Positions 9,778 to 21,900 of a stretch of 64,000 nucleotides of DNA are shown here, in pieces (position 1 is the stretch's first letter; every line of letters starts with the position of its first letter). Below the pieces are notes generated by a model. That model ran no database searches and was not told the DNA's origin. It saw only the letters and a list, made by a program, of their open reading frames with translations. Position numbers and translations under genes: made by a program. The stretch covers positions 51,519,113-51,583,112 of the forward strand of contig NC_061866.1 of the NCBI RefSeq assembly GCF_907164915.1. The letters run 5' to 3'. The stretch is from Impatiens glandulifera. Taxonomy: Eukaryota > Streptophyta > Magnoliopsida > Ericales > Balsaminaceae.

Positions 9778-12334
9778 CTACAGGTTCTTGAAAGCAGACT
9801 CTTGAGTAGGAGCCTTCTGTGGTGTTAATCTAGCCAACAAAGCCTTATTATGACAATGATCAGCATCGACAAAATAAAACTTCCCATTCGCTTTAAACGT
9901 CACGAAAGGCCTGTTTGTTTCTGGCAACCTGATATCAGCAAACTTAATCGTGCTCGGTATAAAAGTAGCTAACCAAGACATCATCTCAACTTCAAAACTG
10001 TCAGAGCCCGGTTGCCATCTCAGTTTATGAATATAAGGACTAACAAACCAGTGAAGGACTCCTGTTGTTGAAGCACTTAAGAAAATAACTGTAGAAGCAA
10101 CCGCCCCTTTCAGTATAACGTTCATGTCTGGCGAAGTCATAAAGGTTATCACGGGGCCAAGAGAGACTGACAGGCAGCAGGTGGAGAGTGATAGGAGTTT
10201 CACTTTCTTGATCGTGCTTGAGATTGGGCCATCGTACACGACTGTACCATCCTTCTTTTCGTTAGTGTCTACTGCTGCTTCTCTTCTGTTAGGTCCGATG
10301 CTTATTTTGTTGTCGTCTTTTGCTGTGAAGGAGTATGATGCCCATTGTTTATGGGAAGGGACCAGAAACGAGGGGGAGCTGAAATTGGTTTTAGCACTTG
10401 TGAAGTGTTGAAACCTTTGAAGATGACAGGAGCTGTAACCTAAATTAAAGCAGAAAATATATTGTTACAGCATTGGAGTAGGACACATACTGAGCTTGTT
10501 TTGTTGTTTACCTCAAATCAGAAATGCTGAGATTATCTCAAATAACCCAATATCGTATCATTCAAATCATACAAAACTAAAACACCGTTTATTTTAAAAT
10601 AAAATATACCCCTAATGTCGTTTTACCCAAATAACCCATTTTTCAATAACCTGCATCAAACAAGATTATTTAGAAATAATCAATTGGTTATTCAAATAAC
10701 CCAAGATAGAACAAGCCCATAAGAATTTTCAACAACCTACTTCAAACAATATTAGTTTGAAATAACCAATTGGTTATTCAAATAGAGTACTCATTCAAAT
10801 AACCCAAACAAGCCCTATAAGTTGAAATTATGCCTCATTTATTTAAGAGAAATAAGTCATGTTACTTGGCTCTATTTTGGAACAAAAGAGTGGTTGGGAA
10901 GGTGTTTTTTCATATTTTATCAGGATTTTTTAATCCATAAGAATAAAGGAAATTGAATTTTTTATTTTAGGTCCGTAAAGATTATTTGTCTATAACTTGA
11001 TAATTTTAAATACTAATATTCTCTCAAATATCTACTTGTGAACAGTTATTGGCTTTGTTGGATTATTCAAACAGTCACCTGGATACAAAGAGGCAGTGTA
11101 AGTACAAAATCACAAAGAAATTTTAACACCACTACACCAGTTATGGTTTTGGAGTTTGGACATTGGAGAGTTGCTAATCCAACCTGCGTTTTTCTTTTTT
11201 ATTTATTTTAAAATTTCAATAAAACATATTAGCAAAAAGAGAACACTATGAATATCAAAGCTTGTTGTTCATATCACCCCTAAAAATGGAAAAATATGGC
11301 TTATGTTCAGCATACTTCCAGGTAACCTAAGTGAACATTCAAATAAAGCAGACTATGAACATTTTGTAGGATCCAAAAACAGTTGGTATTCAATAAAGCA
11401 GAGTGGCAGGAGTAAACACCACAAAAACTGTAAACAGATGATCAGAGGGTAAAACCTCCATTTCATAATTTTGAATGGGACAAACCGACAAAAATAAACT
11501 CAAATCTAGGAGATCTTTCCACGCTAAATTCTCAATATGGCCTTATAAATTAGTGTCACCATCTCTTATTCTTCAAAAGATATACTAAAAGCATACTTTA
11601 ATCCACAGAGATATATCAACACAGTAAATAAATTGTAAGCCTCGCAATGCATCAATATCAACACATACAGATGTTTTAATTCATCTGCTGAAAAGAAAAT
11701 GCTAAAAATTATGGATGCATGAAGATTATATCAATTCTAAATGGATAGTCCTTGTTCCATTTACTATTTGAAACAAGGTCAACAGTTCTTGTTCCATATT
11801 ACTATTTGGAAATATAAGAATATAAGGTCCATTTTTTTTACATGGGTGTATTTAAGCCCCAATTAGATGGTAGAAACAAATAAGAAAGCATTAACACCTC
11901 CAATGATAAATGAGATTCCTTGAATTTGCTAATAAGAATAAGAAATAACTGAATCGGATAGATGTAGATGGACCAAGTAAGATCACAGTAAAGGAATTAG
12001 AGTCACAAATGACTTAATGGCACAGAATGCATAGTGACCAACATTAGTCTCTCTAGAATCTTTGTTTCAGCACTAATTCTTCATTGAATTGTCGAGAAAC
12101 GATGAACTAGTAAATAAAAATGAACTGTTTTTAATCTAATATACCAAATCATATGTAGAACTGCATCAGCTGAGTATGATTCTACTGATATAAAGTGGTC
12201 ATTCATCATGATAATGGACAAATTAGAGAAAAGCAGGAGAAGAAGACAGGAAGAGAACCTGGCTGGAAGGCTTTGGACCGAAGATGATGAGCGGCTTGTG
12301 ATCGAACCAATCCAACGATCGCCGTTCTTGCCAT
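9778..12334 (-). CDS. TMEM70 homologue, mitochondrial inner-membrane protein
   Basis: Two coding exons, 12334-12259 and 10439-9778, joined at phase 1, give 245 residues with start MARTAIVGLVRSQAAHH. Residues 1-60 are Arg/Ser/Ala-rich with few acids, as expected for a mitochondrial presequence. A YDGPISSTIKKVKLLSLSTC block opens the conserved TMEM70 (DUF1301) domain. It has two hydrophobic helices (around SLGPVITFMTS and GAVASTVIFLSASTT) and a C-terminal region with HWFVSPYIHKLRW and FKANGKFYFVDADHCHNKAL, ending SAFKNL. In animals TMEM70 assists assembly of ATP synthase (and complex I); the plant role is inferred by homology. The first intron (10440-12258) is large and holds a MITE. The ORF at 12444 is in another frame and lies in the leader. 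Confidence 0.9.
10494..10816. mobile_element. MITE-like element in TMEM70 intron
   Basis: The left edge AGCTTGTTTTG (about 10494) and the right edge CCAAACAAGCCCT (about 10804-10816) are imperfect inverted copies. The inside repeats words such as CAAATAACCCAA and ATTGGTTATTCAAATA. The same words occur at 27142-27277, around 34735-34880 and around 41523-41610, so this is a dispersed family. No coding capacity; exact ends are uncertain. Confidence 0.55.
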
Positions 12335-12449
12335 GCCTGAAATCCAAAAGAAGAAATTGAATCTGAAAATTGCAAGGGTCTGGACGAGGGTTTTGGTAGC
12401 AGAAGAGAGCGGTAGGGTTTATCTTTTTCATTTTTAAGCAACATAAAAA

Positions 12450-15400
12450 TAAACCCCTTATTTTCACTTTTCTTTCAATTTCATCCACTTTCATTTTAAA
12501 ATTTATCATTGTCTCAAAAATCATTAGAAATCGAACTGTGAGTTTTGTTCTATTATATGCCGACTATAAGTTTGGGTCATTTATTTTTTTACATGGGTAA
12601 TTCTATTTAAAAGTATATTAATTCTATTTAAATAAAACTTTGAATAAATAGTAAATATAAAACAAACTAAGTCCTAATTGAAAAGAAAGTAAAGAAATAA
12701 ATAGTGATTTTTTATAAATATATATTCTGTATAAAAATTAAAATTAATTTGGTTTTAATTCATTATTTAAATAACATATTTAATAAAAAATCATTTAATA
12801 GTAATACTAAAATTAAATTGAAATTTTATTTTTAATATATATATATATATTTTTAACGTTTTAAGATAAGATGTAATTCATAGCGTTAGAATAATGATAG
12901 CTTTTCATATTAAAAAATTGATCGAATTGTGAAATTGAGGTTGTGGATAAATTTAAATTTGTGACATTTTCTGTAAAAACTCAGTTTATATAAACGAAGT
13001 TTTGTGTAAGGGTTCGGAGTGGGCTTTCGGAAGAAAGAAAGAAAAATCGGTTAAAATGTGACATTGTTATTTCAATAGATTTTTTTTAAAAATTTTAATA
13101 GAATTTACTATTTTGTTTATTTAATTATTCAAAAAATTATACAACTTACATTTATTTAACAATTTATCTAAATTTTCTAGTTTTTTATTTTAACCCACCC
13201 CATTACCGAATCATGAGTCCGTCCCCGGTGATATCAAACCTCGTTAATTTATTATCTACGTCATATTTATAGATAAATAAATAAAGTATTAATGTCATTA
13301 ATTTAACTACCGAATTTTAACGAATTGAGCGTTTTGACTATTGATTCTCTAAAATTCGGTAATAGTTAAATTATTACTATGAATTTTTTATATTTATTTA
13401 TAAATGTCACGTAAATAATAAGTTAACGGTGTTTGTTTGAAATCGTTTAGGCAAAACATCGATTTGTATAACTTTAATTATAATAAGCCTCAATTATAAG
13501 ATTAGAACAAATAAATTGAAAATCCCAATTAACTTCAATAAGATCTCAATTCAAAAGTTGCAACAAAACAAAATATATGTATCTATCTTTATCTCTTATA
13601 AATACACTTATATATTAATTATGAATCCAAATCCATAATTTATCAATTATTCAGATCTACCTACATTTTTCAAATAAAATTATTATTACATTTATATGTA
13701 GATGTCACTTTATATTTTAGACTTACTCAATTGAATTGAACTTTTCGATAATCAACCATATTTCTGTCATTCTTTATTCCATAACTTAAAACATAAATGA
13801 TTATATAGTTATAAAGACAAAAATATTTTTTATTATTTAATTTGAAGAAAGTGAATTTTGAGATTGTTACTTTAAAAAATATTAAGTTGATTTTGAATAA
13901 TAAAATGTGAATAACTAATAGTCTCAATCTTTATATTGGAAGGGTGAGTTCCACTATTTCTAATCTAACAATTTTTTTCAATTTAATCGATAGTTCACTT
14001 GGAATAGAACAAAAATTTTATTTGTGTTCCGTAAAGAATATTAATAAAGATAAATAAATATATAAACATTACTAATTTATTTATGTATCCTTTACCTGTT
14101 TATAGAAGTTTTAATTTTTTAATAATATAATTTTATAACTTATTAGATAGTTTAATTGACAATAAGATCAAAGTTCACTAATTGATTATAACTTAGTATA
14201 TCTTAAATTAAACTCATGGGTTATGATTTATGCTAGTTTATTAAATAAAAAATATATATAATATATAAAAAAAATTATCATATTTTTTTTAAAATGTATA
14301 ACCAATATTTCAGTATTCTACAAGAACAAACCGAACAAGAATAGTAATAAAAAATCCATAAAATAAAAGGAAACTTAAATAATAAGTTCACTTAAAACAA
14401 TTACATCCCCAATTGACACTTTTATTTATTTATTATTATTATATAGAAAATTATCGTCACATCTATCATGATTTTTATATATAAAGCTAATGTCACCACT
14501 ACCATAAAGTAAAAAATAAAATAACAAATTACATTTAATCTAACAACCATAAAAATAAAAAAATTAAACTTGGCAACAACTTCAATTATATTTTTTAAAA
14601 ACTAAGTTCAAATGATGTTGAAACTCCTAACTTTATTTATTTTGATTCACATAGCCCACCAAAGTATTTTTTACTTGGACCTTACTTTGACACACTTAAT
14701 TGACTTTATAATTTATTGTCATTTAAAAAAAAATATCTAGCCTAAAATAAATAAAAAATTCAGATTATTTTTTACTAAGTATCAGATAAAAAGTTGTGTT
14801 AACTTACTAAATAAATAAAAAATAATTAATTAGATGATGTAACTGAATTTTTTTATGAAAATGAAAAAAACTAAATTTAAAATATATAAAATTGTAATTA
14901 AGTTATATTTTATAATATTATCTTTATCTAAATTAATATTTATATCAAAGACTTAAAAAAAAATGTTTTGAAAATTTGTTATCAATATATATTTATCTAA
15001 ATTCAATTTCACCACTATATAGACTAGCAATTGTTTTGAATGATTGAAGTAATCTTATATGCTACAAGTTTTGTTTAAAATATTTTTCTTAACCTTAATT
15101 AAATTTTTGTTAATAACTATTTTTTACATTTATTTTTCACTTAAAAAAACTTTATTTAATTCAACCACATATTTAATATTAAATAAAAACAAAATCAGTC
15201 TCACCTTTTATTTTGATAATTTTTTCAAAATAATAATAATAATAATAAAATACTAATTTTCAAATAATCTATTTGTATATATTTTATAAAAATTGGTTAA
15301 CCTCAATAAGAATAACTTAAAAAAATTTTAGAAAGAAAAAATCTTAATATTTTGCATTATGTATAATGTAATCCTGTAATATTATTAGTATACATAATAA

Positions 15401-15954
15401 AGTAAAAGAAATATTGTCTAATATCAATATTATATTCGATTTTAAATAAAAATAAAAAGTAAAATAAATGATTTGATTTGTAAACAAAAATTCAACAAAA
15501 TTTAGAAGGCAAATCATTCTATATGTTTCTTTTTATAAAAAAAAATATTATATTAAGAAAGTCAATGTTTTACTTAAGATCTTAGCTGGAGTGTTTATAT
15601 TTTTACCTAAATTTGTGATTCATATAAATTTATGTAGCTAAATAAAATGTCATTCAATATTTTCTTTACTAAAATTTGATAATTTTTTTTTTATTACTTT
15701 TTCAATAAATTTTGGCAACTTCCCTTCAATTACACTTTTCATGATATCACTTTTATTTTTAATAATATTATTATTATAAATTTGTATGCTATCTAACTTT
15801 ATCAGGCTAAAATAAATTTAAGGAAAAAATGATTAAATTTGAATTTAATTTGAATTTAATAAATTTAAGAAAAAAAAAATTAAATTCATCATTCAGCTTT
15901 TTCTTTACGATACATTCTGAAGTCCGGTGCAACAAGAAACCGAATTGAACTGAG
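12450..15954. other. Intergenic region between divergent TMEM70 and PUS5 genes
   Basis: About 3.5 kb of very AT-rich DNA with no recognisable exon. It includes the foldback element at 13231-13448, many poly-A/T runs and (AAT)n at about 15231-15247. The last ~60 bp before 15955 and the first ~100 bp after 12334 are presumably leaders and promoters of the two flanking genes; I could not identify convincing TATA boxes. Confidence 0.6.
13231..13448. mobile_element. Foldback MITE, copy 1
   Basis: Two long arms face each other: CGTTAATTTATTATCTACGT (about 13242) is mirrored by ACGTAAATAATAAGTTAACG (about 13409-13428). The pairing continues inward through the TATTTATAGATAAATA and AATTTAACTACCGAATTTTA blocks to a short loop near 13335. 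A second copy of the same structure lies at 55198-55457. There is no coding capacity; target duplication not resolved. Confidence 0.75.
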
Positions 15955-18900
15955 ATGTCGGCTCGTTCGTTTGGACGGCCATGGCCGGAGTTCAACGCCG
16001 GCTTAGCTTACTCCGATGCCGTCCGATCTCATTACTCCGGTCATCTCTCTTTCTTTCACATATAAACTAGAACTACATGCATAACCGTACTTATACAAAT
16101 TTCACTTCTTAATTACTTGCTTTCAGGTCTTACATTGATCGAGTTTTACTCCGTCAATCATTCGAATTCAGCTCCATTGCAAGGGTAAGCATGTTCTATA
16201 AACTTTAGTTAGATATCGCTTTCCGTTTTAATCGATGATTGTAGATATGAAATGTAAGCAGGTTTAAGAATTGAAGAAACTGTATTTGTACTGAACTTAT
16301 TTCATCTGCATTTGATTATTTTGATGGACCTACCTACTTTAAATCTAATATTTCTTTCATTTGTTCCTTTACTGTTTACTGACTTTTCATTTTTCAACAG
16401 TTGGTTGCAGAGAATTAACAATGGACAGGTATGTTTTTTCGAGCAATGTAACTATGGTGCTAACTTCAACTTATGCGATCTGTAATTTTTTTTCAACAAA
16501 TTCCAGATAACAATTGATGGAGAGGTCAATACGGATCCAAACACTGTTCTCAGGTTATATTTTGTTGTTTGTTTATGTGACATTTGATTTTTTCATCAAT
16601 AGTTTACTAATTACTGCTGCTTACAAAATTGGATTTGCAGAGTTGGTTCAAAGTTAGTCTACAATAGACTTCCTTGGAGAGAGCCTGATACACCGTATTT
16701 GTTGGAAGTACTCTTCGAGGATGATCATTTAGTATGTAAAAACCATTATCTACTTATGTCATTATCTTCTGCTTAAGGGTATACAAACTAAATCAGTTAC
16801 TAACAAAAATATACATTCAAACCTATATAATCAACTACAAAATTAATTTTATCCATTACACATTTGGTTAATGTTTAGTTCAGTTTGTTTGTTTGGAAAG
16901 TCAGATATGCAGGTTATGCAGTAATTCATTATATTGTAGTAATTCTGTTCTATTTGCTTGTAATTGTAATAATGTATGTATATTTGTTACTTATAAAATA
17001 AAATATCATGCTTAAATATATATAATTATGAAGATTAGAATATTTTCAAAATTTAATTGTTTGGAATGCTTACATTATTTGTTTTTCCGGTTTGGTTAGG
17101 TTCCTTTTACTAGATTAGTTGGATTTTATGTGTTCACTTATTTTGTGTTAATATGAGCAAATGTATATATAATAATTTGTTTTTCTTAGTATAGAAATTT
17201 CATTAAAGCTACAGTAACAAGAAAGTCAAATACGACCAAAAATAAGTGTGATTATGCACTGGAAATAAACTCCATAATTGTCTGGTTTGATTTTAGGATC
17301 TCTACTAGGTGGATGTCAACAGGCTAACTTCTTGTAAAATTCAGTTTTCAACTGTTCGTCCCTATCCCATTCAAGAATTGTTCATACTTGGCAAAACTTA
17401 GATTTTTCTCAATATGCAATGGGTAATTGATGTCTGAGTTAGTTTTAAGATCAACCAATCCTATTAAAAAACCTTTAACAAATCTTTGAAGTTTATCAAA
17501 TGTGACAATGTGTATATTTTTAAAACGTGCAGCATTTGAGAATTGTTCATTAATGATGTTAGTCTGGCATCAGGTAATTACTGAGTAAAGTCTGAATTTT
17601 CAAGGGGATAAAGAAAAACCCCATAAGAAACATAATGACTAGGGAAGAAAGCCAACAAACGTAAAACATATGCCCCTCAAAACATTATTAACCTTATCAG
17701 TATCAAAAGAAACAGACCTGATGAATGTTGTGAAATGGTTATATTACTGTGTAGAATAGTCTAATATTACTAAGTGTTTATGTCCACTTTATTTTCTCAG
17801 CTTGTTATAAATAAGCCTTCTGGTCTTCAAGTTCTATCTGGAGGACTCTTCCAACAAAGGACTGTTTTACAACAACTCCAGTGGCAGGAAAGCGACCAAG
17901 TCTTTGTGCATGAACATCAAGGAATGCATCCTGTTCCTGTTCATCGGTTAGGAAGAGGCACATCAGGTAGTGTCAATGACACTTAGGTTATCTATTGTCA
18001 ACATCTACAATATTTGGCGCTTCTGACATGCACCTTGAATTTTTTTTTTGGTATCTTTTGAATGGTATATCTTATATTGATATAGTAGTTGAGGAAAGAT
18101 AACATGTTTTGGAAATTGAACTATTTTTATGTGTCATATCTTGGAACTTATGTTTGCAGACGCAACAAGATAGAAGGAAAAATGAAGAATAATAAAGATA
18201 AAAATATATTTACTTGACTTGCAAAGGAGCTAAATGTATTGGATTCAAATTTTATGCCTTGATTATTACATTGCTTCATACAATAGTGTTTGAAGTAGGT
18301 ATTGAATTACGATGACAGTGCTTTGATATAGTTTTCCAACTTAGTCTTCTTTTAGATGATATTACCATAGTGACAAACTTAGGTTCATCATCATCTGGGC
18401 ATCACATTTTCTTTCAATTCATTGCCTCACTCCACTTAATGTTTTTTAGGAAGAAAGGACAACTTTATGCATAAAACTTTTCAATTGGGACAAAGATACC
18501 CCATGTTCCCATGTAAACAGGAGCAAAATTACATATGGTTAACGTGGATACCTGTTTTGTTTATTCATATTCCATGAAAAAGAGGGCAAAATGGGAAGGG
18601 AGTCACGGATTTTGAGTAAACAGAACCGTTATCTATGTTCATTATCTCAACTGAATATTATATATTCTCTCAGCAAGTTAAGTACACTTTTATCTTAAGT
18701 ACACTTTTATCTTTTTGCAGGAATACTACTTTGTGCTAAGACAAAATTGGCCAAGACTCGTCTGTCAGCGTATTTTGCTGACGGGACATCACTTGTCTTG
18801 GACAACAGGTAGGGATAGAAAGTAGGTGTTTGGGTGTTAAGGGGATTTGTGGCTCTGTGTATGACGTGTTTGTTGTTTTTGGCCTTTTTGGCGTGTCGTG

Positions 18901-21900
18901 TTTGTTTTGATGGTTTTGTAAATGTTTTTTTTGTTGTTGTGCTTAAATAGTGTTCTATTTTAACACCGTAGAACGCTTTAAGTTGAAGTAGGGATCATGA
19001 CCGTGGAGGTCGTTTTAGCTTCCTAAATTCAAAAAAAGAAAAAGTGTTATATTTTAACACGTAAGCAGGTGAATAATTCTGTTTTTCATAAAAAAAAATA
19101 TATTTCTCTTAATTGTGCTACTTTAAATATATTACAGCTTTCAGTAAGTGTTGTTATTTCTACTCAGCGGAATATTTAGTCTACAAACAGACAAGTTAAT
19201 TTCCTTCCTATTCAATTTTATGAAATATAGGTCCCTGTTCTGAGATTCTGTTCATTATGTCTCTTTCTGAGTTTGCCAATAGAGTACTACTAAACCAACT
19301 TTTCCCCATATCCCTGTCCTAAGGCCCTGTAACGTAAAAATGGACCTCGAAGAGCTTTGGAACTAGGTCACTGTAGGGCACCAAAAGTCAATTCAGACAA
19401 TCCACTTACAATCAAGAGATGATCCTTCCAATGGGATGTAATATTTTATCCTTAGAGTTCAAGATAAAATATTCATAAGAAATCTAGCTAGGTAAGAGCC
19501 GTGTTGAGTGTATAAACTATTATAACTGAGTAGTATCTCTGTGGAGTTAGTTTTGGCAGATCAAATAGAAATGAGGTAGGAAGACCACAGATCTAATATT
19601 GTGTATCAGAATATTATAGAACTGCTATCAGCAGAAACTTCCAGACAAATTAATGGTAATGTATAAAGAGGCGAATGACTTAACTATATATAATTTGTCT
19701 GTTTGAAATTTATGCTCCATGATTCTGTTTTCTAAAATTCAATTTTGATTGGTCATCGGTTGGAACATGTTGTGTGAATAAGCACTACTCCTTTATGTGC
19801 AGTAAGGCTGATAAGGCAACCGGCAGAAGGAAAATTTCAAAATTCTATAGAGCACTAGCATCTGGGATCCTTGATCAAGATGAGGTAGGATCATTGTGTA
19901 TAAGCATAGTTTGTTTATTCTTCCTGTTCTATTTCATGTCATTATAATATGGTTTTATAAAAAGGTTAGGTGGGTTCTGATACTATTCAGCAGAACTAGG
20001 TTATGAACCCTAATGTGGATGTTTCTGATTGACAGAAATGAACAGTAGAAATTAAACCCTTGTTTGTAAGGATAAGAAGGAGAGACATTGACATGTGACA
20101 AAGTGTATTTGTAGAATTCGTTTTTATCTTCTTATCTGTTTTTTTAAAGAAGGTCAATTTTCATTAAAAACAAAGAACGCAAGTGGCGTTCAAATTTTAA
20201 AAAATAGGGGAATGGGGGCTTTGGTAGGATATCTTTGGTACCTTTTCATATCCTCAAATCTATTAGGTGATGGCAAGAGAGCACATGAAATAAACATGAC
20301 CTTCCGTAAGTTTTTGGTGTTAAGATGTGCTGATTTTGATGGTTGGGTTCAATACAAAGAGGATAGATTTTCAGTTACAAATATCTAAAAAAGTGGGTTT
20401 ATTTGTTAGGTTGTTATCAAGCAGCCAATTGGAATTGTTCAATATCCTGGAGTTGCAAAAGGGCTTTATGTTGCTTCAGTTACAGGTTCTTTCTACACTG
20501 ACTTGAAATTATTGTCAGCAAACATAGTTTTTTACTTTAATTCTGATGGAAATTTCAGTTTCTTAAATCATATATATTTAACTGTCCATTCTTCCTTGTA
20601 CGAAATTGCTCAACTTTGAATTTTCATGATTGATTATATAAACAATAAGAGCAGGAAAGCAGGCTTTAAGCAAGGTTAAGGTTCTTGAGAGAGATGTACA
20701 ACGAAATCGCATGTTAGTTGAGGTACTACTACTCTTGTAATGTTGAAATGCTTTTGACTTATTTATTGAAGTGCACATTTTCAAGAATACAATTGAGGGA
20801 TAAGTATCAAAGTGTTATGAAAGGCACTTTGCATTACGCCACTCTAATTACAGGAAATGACATTTATTTCATTAGCATATACTTTTTCATTATTTCAGGA
20901 TAATATTTGACTAACAGAAGATGAAAAATTCTTCCTTTAGCATTATCACTTATGTTCTAGACAAAACCTTTATGCTATGTTTGGATTGAGGCGGAATGGA
21001 GGTTCAATTCCAATTCAATTGTTTGTTGAGAGTTCCGATTAACCAAGTGTTAAAATAATAAATTTGTAGCATATCTTATTTGTTTACCTGCGTTTTGTAA
21101 TTAGGGGAGGTTGGATAAGAAGAACCCACATATCCCACTTTTCTCCTAGTTTTTGCATGTGACTGCAGAAAAGTGCAGCTTCAGTTTACTTCAAAAAGTA
21201 ACTTCAACAGTGACTGAATTTTGAACCTTGGAAGCTATGAAAATCTCATGTATTTTAAATTTAACACCAAATGCATACTTAAAGGTGTTACTTGATGAAT
21301 ATAAGCTAATTGAGTAACATTTTATGCATCATTTATTCAATTCCGATTATGTGTCTTGATTCTGCTGTTATTTATTAACAGGTTGAGATACAATCAGGGA
21401 GACCACACCAAATACGCATTCATCTGTCTTATATTGGTCATCCTCTTATAGGTATATCTTTTTTATTTATTAAAATTTCCAGTTTCGTGTGAAACAAATT
21501 AGTAATAGTTTGGCAGATTAGGGATAGGGTTTGGAACTCAGAAAGAGATGAGATTCTAGAATTGTATTTTGTTCTAGTATACATTTCAGCTATTAACTGA
21601 CCCATATATATAGTATTCGAGTTTGCAGTACACTAATTACAGTTTTTATTTTGAAAAAGGTCAACTTTTTATTAAAAATAACGCAATTACAGTTATGTAC
21701 TACTAATTGCACTTTGTATTATATTTGTACTTCAGTGGTACATTTGGGGGCTTCTTCTTTTTTAATCCAAGTGTCATATCCTAATAGGTGGATAGGCTAA
21801 GGGTTGGACCCCACCATCTTTAATCTGCACTGATCGATTCGTGCTATCTCCTAAAAGTAAACAGTGGTTGCCCGGAGTAGTGCAGAAGCTGAGTTTCGAG

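Noticed and set aside
20095..20388. 97-codon plus-strand ORF in a PUS5 intron
   Set aside because: It overlaps a LINE-tail fragment and is flanked by PUS5 exons in perfect phase; no similarity recognised.
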